In this document: positions 1 to 7,126 of the stretch, one piece after another
How the letters are laid out: every line of letters starts with the position of its first letter
Position numbering within the stretch: position 1 is the stretch's first letter
NCBI GenBank assembly: GCA_947489825.1
Contig: CANLFL010000032.1
Span: 1-7,933 of the forward strand
Length of the DNA: 7,933 bases
Origin: Candidatus Nanopelagicaceae bacterium
GTDB taxonomy: Bacteria > Actinomycetota > Actinomycetes > Nanopelagicales > Nanopelagicaceae
Direction: 5' to 3'
The notes under the pieces: generated by a model
Seen by the model: the letters and a program-made list of their open reading frames with translations, nothing else
The model's database searches: none
Told to the model about the DNA's origin: nothing
Position numbers and translations under genes: made by a program

Positions 1-883
1 GATCCATCTTCAAGTCGTAGATGCCCACCCTGGAGCCCGCCCAACGCCAGCATCGAGCCAAAAATTTGAGCTCCGGCTGACCGAGTATTTAGATAAAGAA
101 AATCACATTACAGATGAAGGCTTTGACCTACTTAACCACGCAATTACTGAAGTACTCAATCATGCCGATGAGTTCCAGTGTGAAGAGATCCTCGCATTTG
201 CCACCTCTGCAATTCGTGAAGCTACCAACGGAAATGAAATCATTGAGAAGTTGCAGAAGACACATGAGATTGAGTTGCAGATTCTTTCAGGTGTTGAGGA
301 AGCGCAAATCACATTTCTTGCTGCTCGTCGCTGGCTTGGTTGGTCTGCGGGCCGACTTCTTGTTCTAGATATCGGTGGCGGTTCACTTGAGATGGCTGTC
401 GGTAACGATGAATCTGCAAGTAGCACTCTCTCATTACCTATCGGTGCGGGCAGAATGACTCGAGAATTTTTAACGGGTGATCCATATACGAGTAAGAGCA
501 TAAAGGCATTGACGCAATTCTCGCGAGAGAAAATTTCTCAATCCGTCACTGGTGAGCTCCTTCTTCATCAAGCAGATCGCATCGTCGCAACAAGTAAGAC
601 TTTTAGAACGTTGGCCCGACTCACAGATCATTGGTATAGCGACAGCGCTAAAACTCTTGAACACAGTGCACTCGTGTCCGCGATCGAAAAGCTTAAAGAA
701 TTGAATAACTCACAACGCTCTAACCTTCCAGGAGTTTCAGCAAGCAGAGCTAAGCAGTTGCTTGCAGGTGCAATCGTTGCTGAGGCAGTGATGAGCCATC
801 TTAAGATCGAAGAGGTAGAGATTTGTCCCTGGGCGCTGCGCGAAGGAATTGTTCTCAAGTGGCTTGATTGGATGGAAAAGTAA
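1..883 (+). CDS. ppx: Exopolyphosphatase, Ppx/GppA family (5' end missing)
   Basis: The enzyme removes terminal phosphates from inorganic polyphosphate in the cytoplasm; some family members act on pppGpp. The frame is open from base 2 and ends in TAA at 881-883, giving 293 residues. The visible N-terminus ([16 protein letters not shown]) lines up, from memory, with the stretch just after the first phosphate loop of M. tuberculosis Ppx1 (Rv0496), so only about a dozen residues (the M..GVLDVGSNT segment) lie outside the window. Family marks are FATSAIREA near residue 66, SGVEEAQ near 96 with the glutamates expected at the active site, the second phosphate loop DIGGGSLE at 123-130, [24 protein letters not shown], and [11 protein letters not shown] near the C-terminus. 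It has no HD-type C-terminal domain, as in the short actinobacterial forms. The gene converges on the mutT1-like gene with 3 bases between stops. Ppx is preferred over GppA because of the Rv0496-like blocks; exact substrate is uncertain. Confidence 0.93.
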   Translation, partial: IHLQVVDAHPGARPTPASSQKFELRLTEYLDKENHITDEGFDLLNHAITEVLNHADEFQCEEILAFATSAIREATNGNEIIEKLQKTHEIELQILSGVEEAQITFLAARRWLGWSAGRLLVLDIGGGSLEMAVGNDESASSTLSLPIGAGRMTREFLTGDPYTSKSIKALTQFSREKISQSVTGELLLHQADRIVATSKTFRTLARLTDHWYSDSAKTLEHSALVSAIEKLKELNNSQRSNLPGVSASRAKQLLAGAIVAEAVMSHLKIEEVEICPWALREGIVLKWLDWMEK

Positions 884-886
884 GCT

Positions 887-1795
887 TTATTCGCTCTTCT
901 CAGACTTAGGTGCTGGGGTCCAATCAACGGCGATAACTTCACCGTTGCGATGATGTAAGACAAATGAATCTCCTGGCTTTAACTCAGCCGAGATTCGTTT
1001 GAAATTCTTCTTACCAATTAACTTCTTGACCAGCTTAGGCAAAACTGGATTGTGGCTACACATTACTGAGGTCTTATTTTCATTCATCACGTGGAGTGCG
1101 TAATCAAGTGATTTTTCGCTATTTTTTTCAAATCCAAATTCGCTGATCTCTGAGGCGAAGATGGGTGTAATTCCATATTCAGCCGCCATCACCTCAATAC
1201 TCTGGATGCAACGTATTGCATCTGAGCTATAAATTCTTTCAATTGCGTATGGGGCATAGATTGCTGGCATACGTGCTGCCTGAATCTGTCCCACATGCTC
1301 CAGTGGACGATCGCCATCATCGCCATCCCAGAGTTCACGCTTAAGCGCTTTTGCGTGGCGTAACAAGATCAGAGCCGTTGATCCAAAACCGAATTCTTCG
1401 GCGATACGAACAATCTCTCGATCATCACTATTGCTTAGCTTTGCAATCGTATCTGTAATCGATAACCATTCAATCTGATCAACTTCTTCTGGATTGGGAG
1501 TAGCTGCGTTATAGACAGATGCTTGTGCTAACCAATAGCGAACTTCTTTTGTAATTCCATCGACTTCGTAATCGACAGTGCCGACCTCTGGTCCAAAAAT
1601 TGCTTTGACGCCTGTCTCTTCAAGAACTTCGCGGTAAGCCGCTTGAATATGGCTCTCACCTGGATCAACTTTTCCCTTAGGAAGCGACCAATCGTCATAC
1701 TTTGGACGATGAATGATTGCAATACGAATCTCTCCACCGTCGACGGACTGCCAAAGTACTGCTCCTGCGCCATCGATACGATCGGCTGTAGTCAT
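887..1795 (-). CDS. mutT1: MutT1-like Nudix hydrolase with C-terminal histidine phosphatase domain
   Basis: This 302-residue protein has two domains. Residues about 5-115 form a Nudix domain with a complete Nudix box at 41-63 (G41, E47, R55-E56, E59-E60, G62). Residues about 140-285 form a histidine phosphatase domain of SixA/phosphoglycerate-mutase type, with LLRHA (R146, H147) and a second histidine in CSHNP (H248). The same domain order and similar length occur in mycobacterial MutT1, which hydrolyses 8-oxo-GTP and 8-oxo-dGTP as well as diadenosine polyphosphates, so a nucleotide-sanitising role in the cytoplasm is inferred. The ATG overlaps the ppk1 stop by one base (TAATG), and a GAAAGG ribosome site lies 6 bases upstream, so this start is secure and translation is probably coupled to ppk1. 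The ppk-mutT1 order is also found in M. tuberculosis, from memory. It is the last gene of the block; no terminator is visible after it. A small acidic insert, DGDDGD (157-162), is encoded by a 9-base tandem repeat. Confidence 0.93.
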   Translation of the reverse strand: MTTADRIDGAGAVLWQSVDGGEIRIAIIHRPKYDDWSLPKGKVDPGESHIQAAYREVLEETGVKAIFGPEVGTVDYEVDGITKEVRYWLAQASVYNAATPNPEEVDQIEWLSITDTIAKLSNSDDREIVRIAEEFGFGSTALILLRHAKALKRELWDGDDGDRPLEHVGQIQAARMPAIYAPYAIERIYSSDAIRCIQSIEVMAAEYGITPIFASEISEFGFEKNSEKSLDYALHVMNENKTSVMCSHNPVLPKLVKKLIGKKNFKRISAELKPGDSFVLHHRNGEVIAVDWTPAPKSEKSE

Positions 1796-3930
1796 TAACT
1801 GCCTTTCAGATTTTTATTAAGGTGATATGAATGTGCATCAATGAGGCGCGTACCGTCTTCAGCGATTGCTTGGCGCGTCCAGCGTTGGCCAGTTAGACGC
1901 CAACTCTGAGTCTGATCTGACATACCAATATTTAAAATCTCTTCGAGTTGTGCGACATGGGCGGGGTCAAAGATTCGAACGAGACATTCGACTCTGCGGT
2001 CAAGATTTCGATGCATTAAATCCGCTGATCCGATCCAGTACTCAGGATCTCCATCGTTGAGGAAGTAGAAAACGCGTGAGTGCTCGAGGAAACGCCCTAA
2101 TACTGAGCGAGCAGTTATATTCTCAGAGAATCCTTCAACGCCAGCTTGAACTGAGCAGATTCCGCGGACTAAGAGCTCAATCTTTACACCTGCTTGCGAT
2201 GCTTCGTAGAACTTTGCACAAAACTCTTCATCTAAAATTGAATTGAGCTTGAGTCGTATATGCGCTGGTTTACCTGCACGTGCATGAACGATTTCGCGAT
2301 CAATTTTCTCAAGTAAACCGGAGCGTAGTGTTCTTGGTGCGACTAGCAAACGCGAATATGCAGATTGTGGCGCAAAACCAGAGAGCTGATTGAAGAGTTT
2401 CGTGAGATCTTCTGTGAGTACTTCGTCCGAGCTAAGAATTCCAAGATCCTCGTAAATGCGAGCCGTCTTTGGATTGTAATTTCCTGTACCTATGTGGGCA
2501 TAGCGATGAATACCACTCTGCTCGTCTCGAACTACGAGCGAGAGTTTGGCATGTGTCTTAAGACCCATAAGCCCATAGACGACGTGTACTCCTGCTGCTT
2601 CAAGTTTTCTAGCCCAACGCACATTCGCCTGCTCATCAAAGCGTGCACGGATTTCAATTACTGCTAGGACCTGTTTGCCAGCTTCGGCTGCTTCGATGAG
2701 TGCAGCAATGATGGGTGAATCACCAGAAGTGCGATAGAGCGTTTGCTTAATCGCTAAGACTTTAGGGTCTGTAGCTGCATGATTGAGAAATTCCACTACA
2801 GAGTTGGTAAATGAGTCGTACGGATGGTGAAGCAAAATCTCGCCTTGGCGCAGCGCGGAGAAGTAAACGTCATGATCCTCTTCATCAATGCCAGCGAGCA
2901 CTCGAGGAGTCTTGGAAGAGAAAGGTGGGTAGTGCAGCGATGCAATACTCAGATCCGCGATCTTCCCTAAATCTTGCAAGTTCACAGGGTGGCCAGCACG
3001 AAACACGTTGAGTGGATCAATTTCTAGCTCTTCCATAAGCATTTCAAGTAGCTCTTGGTTTACACCTTCTTCTACTTCAAGTCGCACTGGTGGGCCAAAG
3101 CGTCGAAGTAAGAGCTCTTGTTCTAGGCTGGTTAAAAGATCTTCTGAATCATCTTCATCGATTTCCAGATCCTGATTTCGTGTCACTCGGAATGTGAGGT
3201 GACCGACAATTTCCATGCCAGGGAAGAGTTGGCCTAGATTTTCGGCGATGAGATCTTCAAGAGGAATAAATCGTGTTGAGTTCTCAGTTGTTGGAATCAA
3301 GCGACTCAAAATTGGTGGAACTTTTACTCGCGCAAAGAATTTCTCTTTAGTGTCAGGGCTAATTACTCGAACGCCCAAGTTAAGGGATAGCCCGGAGATA
3401 TATGGGAACGGGTGTGATGGATCAACAGCTAATGGGGTAAGTACTGGAAAGATTCGACTCTTAAAGAGCTCCTGCAGATGTGACTTCTCGTCAGATTTCA
3501 AATCTTTCCAGGTGATGAGCTCTATACCCTCGTGCGCAAGAGCAGGGCGAAGATCCTGTTCAAAGATACGATATTGGTGAGCGACTAAATCTTTAGCGAT
3601 GCGAGAGATCTCTGCGAGCAGCTCTTGCGGGGCATACCCAGCTGAGTTAACTGTCGAGATGTTGTTTTCGATCTTACGCAGGACTGATGCAACGCGGACC
3701 ATATAAAACTCATCAAGATTTGATGAAAAGATTGTAAGAAAGCGAACTCGTTCCAGTAAAGGAAGAGACTTATCCTCAGCTAGTTCCAATACGCGCTGAT
3801 TGAATGCAAGCCAGCTAATCTCACGATCGGTTAAGTTCTGCATCTTGGCCACACTACTAGTGTTTAAGGTTTGAGTGAACGCAAGGTTACGTACGAACGC
3901 ACTGAGAGAGAATTTCATCGTTGTGGCCAT
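1795..3930 (-). CDS. ppk1: Polyphosphate kinase PPK1
   Basis: PPK1 reversibly transfers the terminal phosphate of ATP to polyphosphate through a phosphohistidine. The longest frame has 711 residues. The conserved N-terminal domain begins at LTDREISWLAFN (33-44) and continues with SSNLDEFYMVRVA. The catalytic part shows IKQTLYRTSGDSPI (R400), IRARFDEQAN (R430), GLKTHAKL with H460 as the likely phosphohistidine (E. coli His435), HIGTGNYNPKTAR, and LEHSRVF with H617 (E. coli His592), followed by GSADLMHRNLDRRVE. All known catalytic residues I can place are present. The start is uncertain. Met1 overlaps the SGNH gene by 16 bases; Met5 (at 3918) makes a 4-base ATGA overlap; Met30 (at 3843) gives 682 residues, close to the 688 of E. 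coli PPK, and starts next to the conserved core. None has a good ribosome site. Residues 1-29 show no similarity I recognise, and promoter-like bases precede Met30. I give the longest form; Met30 is a serious alternative. Confidence 0.96.
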   Translation of the reverse strand: MATTMKFSLSAFVRNLAFTQTLNTSSVAKMQNLTDREISWLAFNQRVLELAEDKSLPLLERVRFLTIFSSNLDEFYMVRVASVLRKIENNISTVNSAGYAPQELLAEISRIAKDLVAHQYRIFEQDLRPALAHEGIELITWKDLKSDEKSHLQELFKSRIFPVLTPLAVDPSHPFPYISGLSLNLGVRVISPDTKEKFFARVKVPPILSRLIPTTENSTRFIPLEDLIAENLGQLFPGMEIVGHLTFRVTRNQDLEIDEDDSEDLLTSLEQELLLRRFGPPVRLEVEEGVNQELLEMLMEELEIDPLNVFRAGHPVNLQDLGKIADLSIASLHYPPFSSKTPRVLAGIDEEDHDVYFSALRQGEILLHHPYDSFTNSVVEFLNHAATDPKVLAIKQTLYRTSGDSPIIAALIEAAEAGKQVLAVIEIRARFDEQANVRWARKLEAAGVHVVYGLMGLKTHAKLSLVVRDEQSGIHRYAHIGTGNYNPKTARIYEDLGILSSDEVLTEDLTKLFNQLSGFAPQSAYSRLLVAPRTLRSGLLEKIDREIVHARAGKPAHIRLKLNSILDEEFCAKFYEASQAGVKIELLVRGICSVQAGVEGFSENITARSVLGRFLEHSRVFYFLNDGDPEYWIGSADLMHRNLDRRVECLVRIFDPAHVAQLEEILNIGMSDQTQSWRLTGQRWTRQAIAEDGTRLIDAHSYHLNKNLKGS
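1802..1807 (-). promoter_or_regulatory. Ribosome binding site of the mutT1-like gene
   Basis: The minus strand reads GAAAGG, then 6 bases, then ATG. It is the clearest Shine-Dalgarno sequence among the gene starts in this window. It lies inside the last codons of ppk1 and fixes the mutT1 start at 1795. Confidence 0.7.
3851..3863. repeat. 13-base inverted repeat over the possible ppk1 -10 box
   Basis: ACACTA-C-TAGTGT is a perfect dyad with 6-base arms around one central base. One arm coincides with the proposed -10 hexamer of ppk1 and the centre lies 17 bases upstream of the ATG at 3843. An operator site is possible, but the stretch is also within the longest ppk1 reading frame and such short dyads arise by chance. 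Confidence 0.4.
3851..3879 (-). promoter_or_regulatory. Possible internal promoter for a leaderless ppk1 transcript
   Basis: On the minus strand TTCACT (3879-3874), a 17-base spacer and TAGTGT (3856-3851) precede the third candidate ATG of ppk1 by 7 bases. The -35 matches TTGACA at 4 of 6 positions and the -10 fits the actinobacterial TANNNT pattern. If used, transcription would start at or next to the A of ATG at 3843, giving a leaderless mRNA, which is common in Actinobacteria. It would also account for the missing ribosome site. This rests on short motifs only. Confidence 0.3.
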
Positions 3931-4694
3931 GAAATGGGCGTTAGATACTTACCTACTCGCCCATCCCCTGATGAACGACCACGTAGGCGACGGATAACCC
4001 AGGGCAGTGCAAATGTAAAGAACCACAAGAAACCTATCGCGCGTTCTTTTATCCACGACGTTGGTTTAGCTGGCGGCAAAGGTGTTCGCCAGCCTGCATC
4101 GAATTCATATCCGAGTTTCTCTAAAATCGCATCTGCACATCGACTATGTCCCAATGTATTTAAGTGCAGCCGATCAAATGCTAAAAACCGCTTATCGCTA
4201 AAGAAGCGTTCACTATTTGCATCCATAATGATTGCACCGACCTCAGCAGCCACTTCGCGAACTCCCTTATTAAAGGTTCCGAATCGCTCTTGCCAGAGTT
4301 TAGATCCTCGACCTGAGTTCCCAGTATCTTCAAGGACGGTAAATAACATAATAGTGCCACCACTAGCCGCCAAGGTTCGCACTGCACTTTGATAGCGCTC
4401 CTTAGCTAACGCCTGATCAAATCCGGGGCGAAGGGCATCATTTGCACCGGCATGGAAAGAGATGAGCGTTTCGGGGCCAGTGACATAGGTAAGTGCAATC
4501 GGAATTTGATCTGCAATTACTTGAGGTAATAATTTTCCGCGAACAGCTAAATTTGCATAGGTAAATGTTGGTGACTTTTTAGCCAATCCATCAGCAATAC
4601 GATCTGCCCAACCACGATAGTGGCCATCGACTTTCTCATCAGTCATTCCCTCGCTATAGGAATCACCGCAGACAACTAAACGGTTATAGATCAT
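3915..4694 (-). CDS. SGNH/GDSL-family hydrolase
   Basis: This 259-residue protein is an SGNH-fold esterase or lipase-like hydrolase with every catalytic block visible: CGDSYSEG near the N-terminus (nucleophile S12), NLAVRGK (G53), HAGANDALRP (N85), and DRLHLN with D174 and H177. There is no signal peptide, because the GDS block starts ten residues in. After the catalytic domain comes a tail (about 213-251) with a hydrophobic stretch, AIGFLWFFTFALPWVI, then RRLRGRSSGDGR. From memory this PW-x-RRLRG-SSGDG tail recurs in actinobacterial members of the family; it might attach the protein to the membrane face, but this is not shown. The start is set by position: the ATG lies 12 bases after the methylase stop, with GGGAAGAG directly before it (too close for an ideal ribosome site) and AGG 11 bases upstream. 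The end overlaps ppk1 or lies 71 bases before it, depending on the ppk1 start. Substrate unknown: acyl or acetyl ester cleavage is only the family expectation. Confidence 0.88.
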   Translation of the reverse strand: MIYNRLVVCGDSYSEGMTDEKVDGHYRGWADRIADGLAKKSPTFTYANLAVRGKLLPQVIADQIPIALTYVTGPETLISFHAGANDALRPGFDQALAKERYQSAVRTLAASGGTIMLFTVLEDTGNSGRGSKLWQERFGTFNKGVREVAAEVGAIIMDANSERFFSDKRFLAFDRLHLNTLGHSRCADAILEKLGYEFDAGWRTPLPPAKPTSWIKERAIGFLWFFTFALPWVIRRLRGRSSGDGRVGKYLTPISWPQR

Positions 4695-4706
4695 CTCTTC
4701 CCATAC

Positions 4707-5693
4707 CTACTTCTTACGGCGCTGCTCATCTACCCAAAACATTGCAATAGATGTTGCAACGCTTGCGTTGAGAGATTCCGTACTAGCCATAATTGGAATA
4801 GAGACTACGAGGTCGCACTTTTCACGCACAAGACGTGAAAGTCCTTTACCTTCGCTTCCGACAACGATCATGAGGTGCTCCTTAGCAACTTTCATCTCAC
4901 TCAAAGTGACATCTGCTTCGCCATCAAGTCCGACTACAAAACAACCTAATTTTTGAGCATCTTCAATGGTGCGAGCAAGATTTGTTACCTGTGCAACACG
5001 AAGGCGTGCAGCTGCTCCAGCGGAAGATTTCCACGCAGCCGCAGTCATTGCAGCAGCCCGACGCTCAGTCATCACAACACCTGCAGCGCCAAAGGCTGAT
5101 GCGCTTCGAACTATTGCGCCAAGGTTACGTGGATCTGTCACACCATCGAGTGCAATGATCATCATTGGATGATTTGCTTGCTCTGCAATCTCTTGGAAAC
5201 TTGAATATTGATAAGGCTTAATTGCCAGAATAATTCCTTGGCTATTAGCGTTAATGTTTTCGATCTCAGCACGGTGTACTTCGCGGATGTTAAGTCCATG
5301 ATGTAGCGCTAACTTAAGAGATTCAGCAACGCGATCATCTACATCAATGCTGCGCGCAACGATGAGCTCTGTCGCAGGTACATTTTCGCGAAGTGCTTCA
5401 AGAACTGCGTTACGACCAGAGACAATCTCGCCCTTTGGCTTCTCACTACGTCCACGAGGTGATGCACCTGCACGAGGTGCCGTGCCGGCACGAGGGGACG
5501 AAGTTCCAGTGCGCTTTCCATCTTTCTTTTCAGCAGCTTTCTTGCGCTTTGCAGCTGCGTGATAAGGACGGTCTTCAGCCTTTGGTGTTGGACCTTTACC
5601 TTCAAGGCGACGCTTATTATTTCCGCCAGATCCTGTTGAAGGACCCTTCTTAGATCCGCGCACTGCGCCACGTGGTTTTGAATTACCGGCCAT
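4707..5693 (-). CDS. rlmB: TrmH/SpoU-family 23S rRNA (guanosine-2'-O)-methyltransferase
   Basis: The protein (328 residues) is a SPOUT-class RNA ribose 2'-O-methyltransferase that uses S-adenosylmethionine. The three knot motifs are complete: DPRNLGAIVRSA at 187-198 (N190, R196), VVGSEGKGLSRL at 277-288 (E281), and SLNASVATSIAMF at 307-319 (S307, N309). A substrate-binding domain precedes them from about 88 (EIVSGRNAVLEAL), as in RlmB, which methylates G2251 of 23S rRNA in E. coli. Residues 1-87 form a basic, low-complexity extension rich in Lys, Arg, Gly and Pro. Its beginning (GNSKPRGAVRGSKKG...GSGG) resembles, from memory, that of M. tuberculosis Rv3579c, which supports the start. The extension also contains a short PRAG-type repeat (67-80), probably disordered and RNA-binding. 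The ATG directly follows the cysS TAA with only GAGAG upstream, so translational coupling is likely. The rRNA target could differ from that of E. coli RlmB, so the symbol is by family. Confidence 0.92.
   Translation of the reverse strand: MAGNSKPRGAVRGSKKGPSTGSGGNNKRRLEGKGPTPKAEDRPYHAAAKRKKAAEKKDGKRTGTSSPRAGTAPRAGASPRGRSEKPKGEIVSGRNAVLEALRENVPATELIVARSIDVDDRVAESLKLALHHGLNIREVHRAEIENINANSQGIILAIKPYQYSSFQEIAEQANHPMMIIALDGVTDPRNLGAIVRSASAFGAAGVVMTERRAAAMTAAAWKSSAGAAARLRVAQVTNLARTIEDAQKLGCFVVGLDGEADVTLSEMKVAKEHLMIVVGSEGKGLSRLVREKCDLVVSIPIMASTESLNASVATSIAMFWVDEQRRKK
5464..5492. repeat. Two adjacent inverted repeats inside the methylase N-terminal coding region
   Basis: GCACCT-(5 bases)-AGGTGC at 5464-5480 is immediately followed by the perfect 12-base palindrome CGTGCCGGCACG at 5481-5492. 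Both lie where the gene encodes the low-complexity PRAG repeats (protein residues about 67-77). The recurring CACGAGG and GCAC units come from repeated Pro-Arg and Ala-Gly codons, so this is more likely a by-product of a coding repeat than a regulatory element. Confidence 0.55.
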
Positions 5694-7097
5694 TTATTTA
5701 CTCTCACTTCGTGTGATCGACCATCGTGGCCCTTGTGCGCTATCTTCAATAGTAATTCCCAGTGCTATCAAGCCATCGCGAATCGTATCGGCTGCAGCGA
5801 AATCTTTACGCAATCGTGCGGCCTCGCGCTGTTCTAAGGCTAACTTAATAGTTCCATCTAGAGCTGTCGTGAGATCCTCAGATCCTCCTGCTGCAAAAGC
5901 GCTATCAAATGGATCGCATCCAAGAATCTCAAGTGCTCCGCGAATCTCGTTGGCCGATTGTGCGATACCGCTCTTATCTCCTGCAGTAATTGCGATATTT
6001 CCAAGGCGAAGCGACTCTGAGATCCCCGCAAGTGCTTGTGGGACAGCTAAATCATCATTCATCGCAGCGGCAAAGCCATCGCTGATAACAGGAGTAGGTA
6101 GAACACCAAGTATTTCAACAGAACGATTCAAGAATGATTCGATTCGCCCAAATGCAATTGCTGATTCGGCGAGTGCTTCATGTGAAAACTCAAGCATTGA
6201 TCTGTAGTGCGCACCACCGAGATACCAGCGAAGTTCAATACCGCGAACACTCTTTAATAGCTCTTGCACTTGCAGCGAATTACCCAGTGACTTACTCATC
6301 TTCTCACCGGAAGCTGTAACCCACGCATTATGTAACCAACGCTTTGCAAATCCATAACCTGCTGCTTCAGATTGTGCAATCTCGTTCTCGTGATGAGGGA
6401 AAATTAAATCAAGTCCACCACCGTGAATATCAAAACTTTCACCAAGATAGGCATGTGCCATTGCAGAGCATTCAAGATGCCATCCAGGACGTCCTGGACC
6501 CCACGGAGTTGGCCATGATGGATCTCCAGCCTTTGCAGCTTTCCATAACGCAAAGTCACGCGGATCTCTCTTAAATGTTTCATCAGTATCGGCTGTGCTC
6601 TGTAGATCATCAACGTTCTGTCGCGACAAGGTGAGATAAGACTTTAACTTGCGAACTTCAAGATAGACATCACCATTGCCAGAAGCATATGCAGCCCCTC
6701 GTTTAATCAAGATCTCCATCAATGCGATCATCTGAGTCACATGCCCCGTTGCACGTGGCTCGTAGGTAGGAGGCAGGACATTGAGGGCTGCGTAGGCATT
6801 GCTAAATTCGCGCTCGTATTTCATGGCAACTGCCCACCACGGCATCTCTTCGTGGACTGCCTTATGCAAAATCTTGTCATCAATATCTGTCACGTTGCGA
6901 ATAAAAGTGACGTTATAACCACTCTCGGTGAGCCAGCGTCGCAAAATATCGAAGTTCACTCCAGAGCGAACATGGCCAATATGAGGAGGAGCCTGCACGG
7001 TGGCGCCGCAGAGATAGATCCCCACTTCACCAGCCTTAAGTGGAAGAAAGGGAGAAGTGGTTCGCGTGAGGGTGTCATATAACGATAGCGAACTCAT
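5694..7097 (-). CDS. cysS: Cysteinyl-tRNA synthetase
   Basis: This class I aminoacyl-tRNA synthetase (467 residues, the usual length) charges tRNA-Cys with cysteine. The nucleotide-binding motifs are HIGH at 39-42 and KMSKS at 266-270. The zinc site that selects cysteine is complete by comparison with E. coli: C30 (YLCGATV), C210 (HLECSAM), H235 and E239 (FPHHENE). RNVTDIDDKI and WPTPWGPGRPGWHLE are further family blocks, and a DALR-type helical C-terminal domain follows from about 300. It is CysS and not its paralogue MshC, the mycothiol ligase: it has full length, a C-terminal anticodon-side domain and CysS1-like blocks. The N-terminus matches the start of M. tuberculosis CysS1 well, so the ATG at 7097 is credible although the nearest ribosome-site-like sequence, AAGG, is 12 bases away. 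It lies 29 bases after ispDF and directly abuts the methylase gene (TAA then ATG). The ispD-ispF-cysS-methylase order is conserved in mycobacteria. Confidence 0.97.
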   Translation of the reverse strand: MSSLSLYDTLTRTTSPFLPLKAGEVGIYLCGATVQAPPHIGHVRSGVNFDILRRWLTESGYNVTFIRNVTDIDDKILHKAVHEEMPWWAVAMKYEREFSNAYAALNVLPPTYEPRATGHVTQMIALMEILIKRGAAYASGNGDVYLEVRKLKSYLTLSRQNVDDLQSTADTDETFKRDPRDFALWKAAKAGDPSWPTPWGPGRPGWHLECSAMAHAYLGESFDIHGGGLDLIFPHHENEIAQSEAAGYGFAKRWLHNAWVTASGEKMSKSLGNSLQVQELLKSVRGIELRWYLGGAHYRSMLEFSHEALAESAIAFGRIESFLNRSVEILGVLPTPVISDGFAAAMNDDLAVPQALAGISESLRLGNIAITAGDKSGIAQSANEIRGALEILGCDPFDSAFAAGGSEDLTTALDGTIKLALEQREAARLRKDFAAADTIRDGLIALGITIEDSAQGPRWSITRSESK

Positions 7098-7103
7098 GAG
7101 CTA

Positions 7104-7109
7104 AGTCTA
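7104..7109 (-). promoter_or_regulatory. Possible -10 box for a leaderless cysS transcript
   Basis: The minus strand reads TAGACT, 6 bases, then the cysS ATG. TAGACT fits the TANNNT -10 pattern and the spacing would put the transcript start at the A of ATG. No -35 hexamer is visible 17 to 19 bases upstream. The poor ribosome-site spacing makes a leaderless start attractive, but the motif is short and the region is only 29 bases long. Confidence 0.22.
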
Positions 7110-7126
7110 CCTTGTGAAAAAACGGA

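Noticed and set aside
3871..4392. Plus-strand open frame of 173 codons across the ppk1/SGNH junction.
   Set aside because: It is antisense to the SGNH gene, whose catalytic blocks are all intact, and the predicted protein has no recognisable features.
5339..5749. Long open frames in other phases opposite or within the methylase, cysS, ispDF and mutT1 genes (for example 5339-5749 minus, 5713-6207 plus and 7134-7541 plus).
   Set aside because: They overlap genes with complete family motifs, show no recognisable domains, and have the odd composition of shadow frames.
5694..7097. The cysS gene as the mycothiol ligase MshC, a close paralogue.
   Set aside because: Length, the C-terminal domain and blocks such as GATVQ.PPHIGHVRSG and FPHHENEIAQSE match CysS1.
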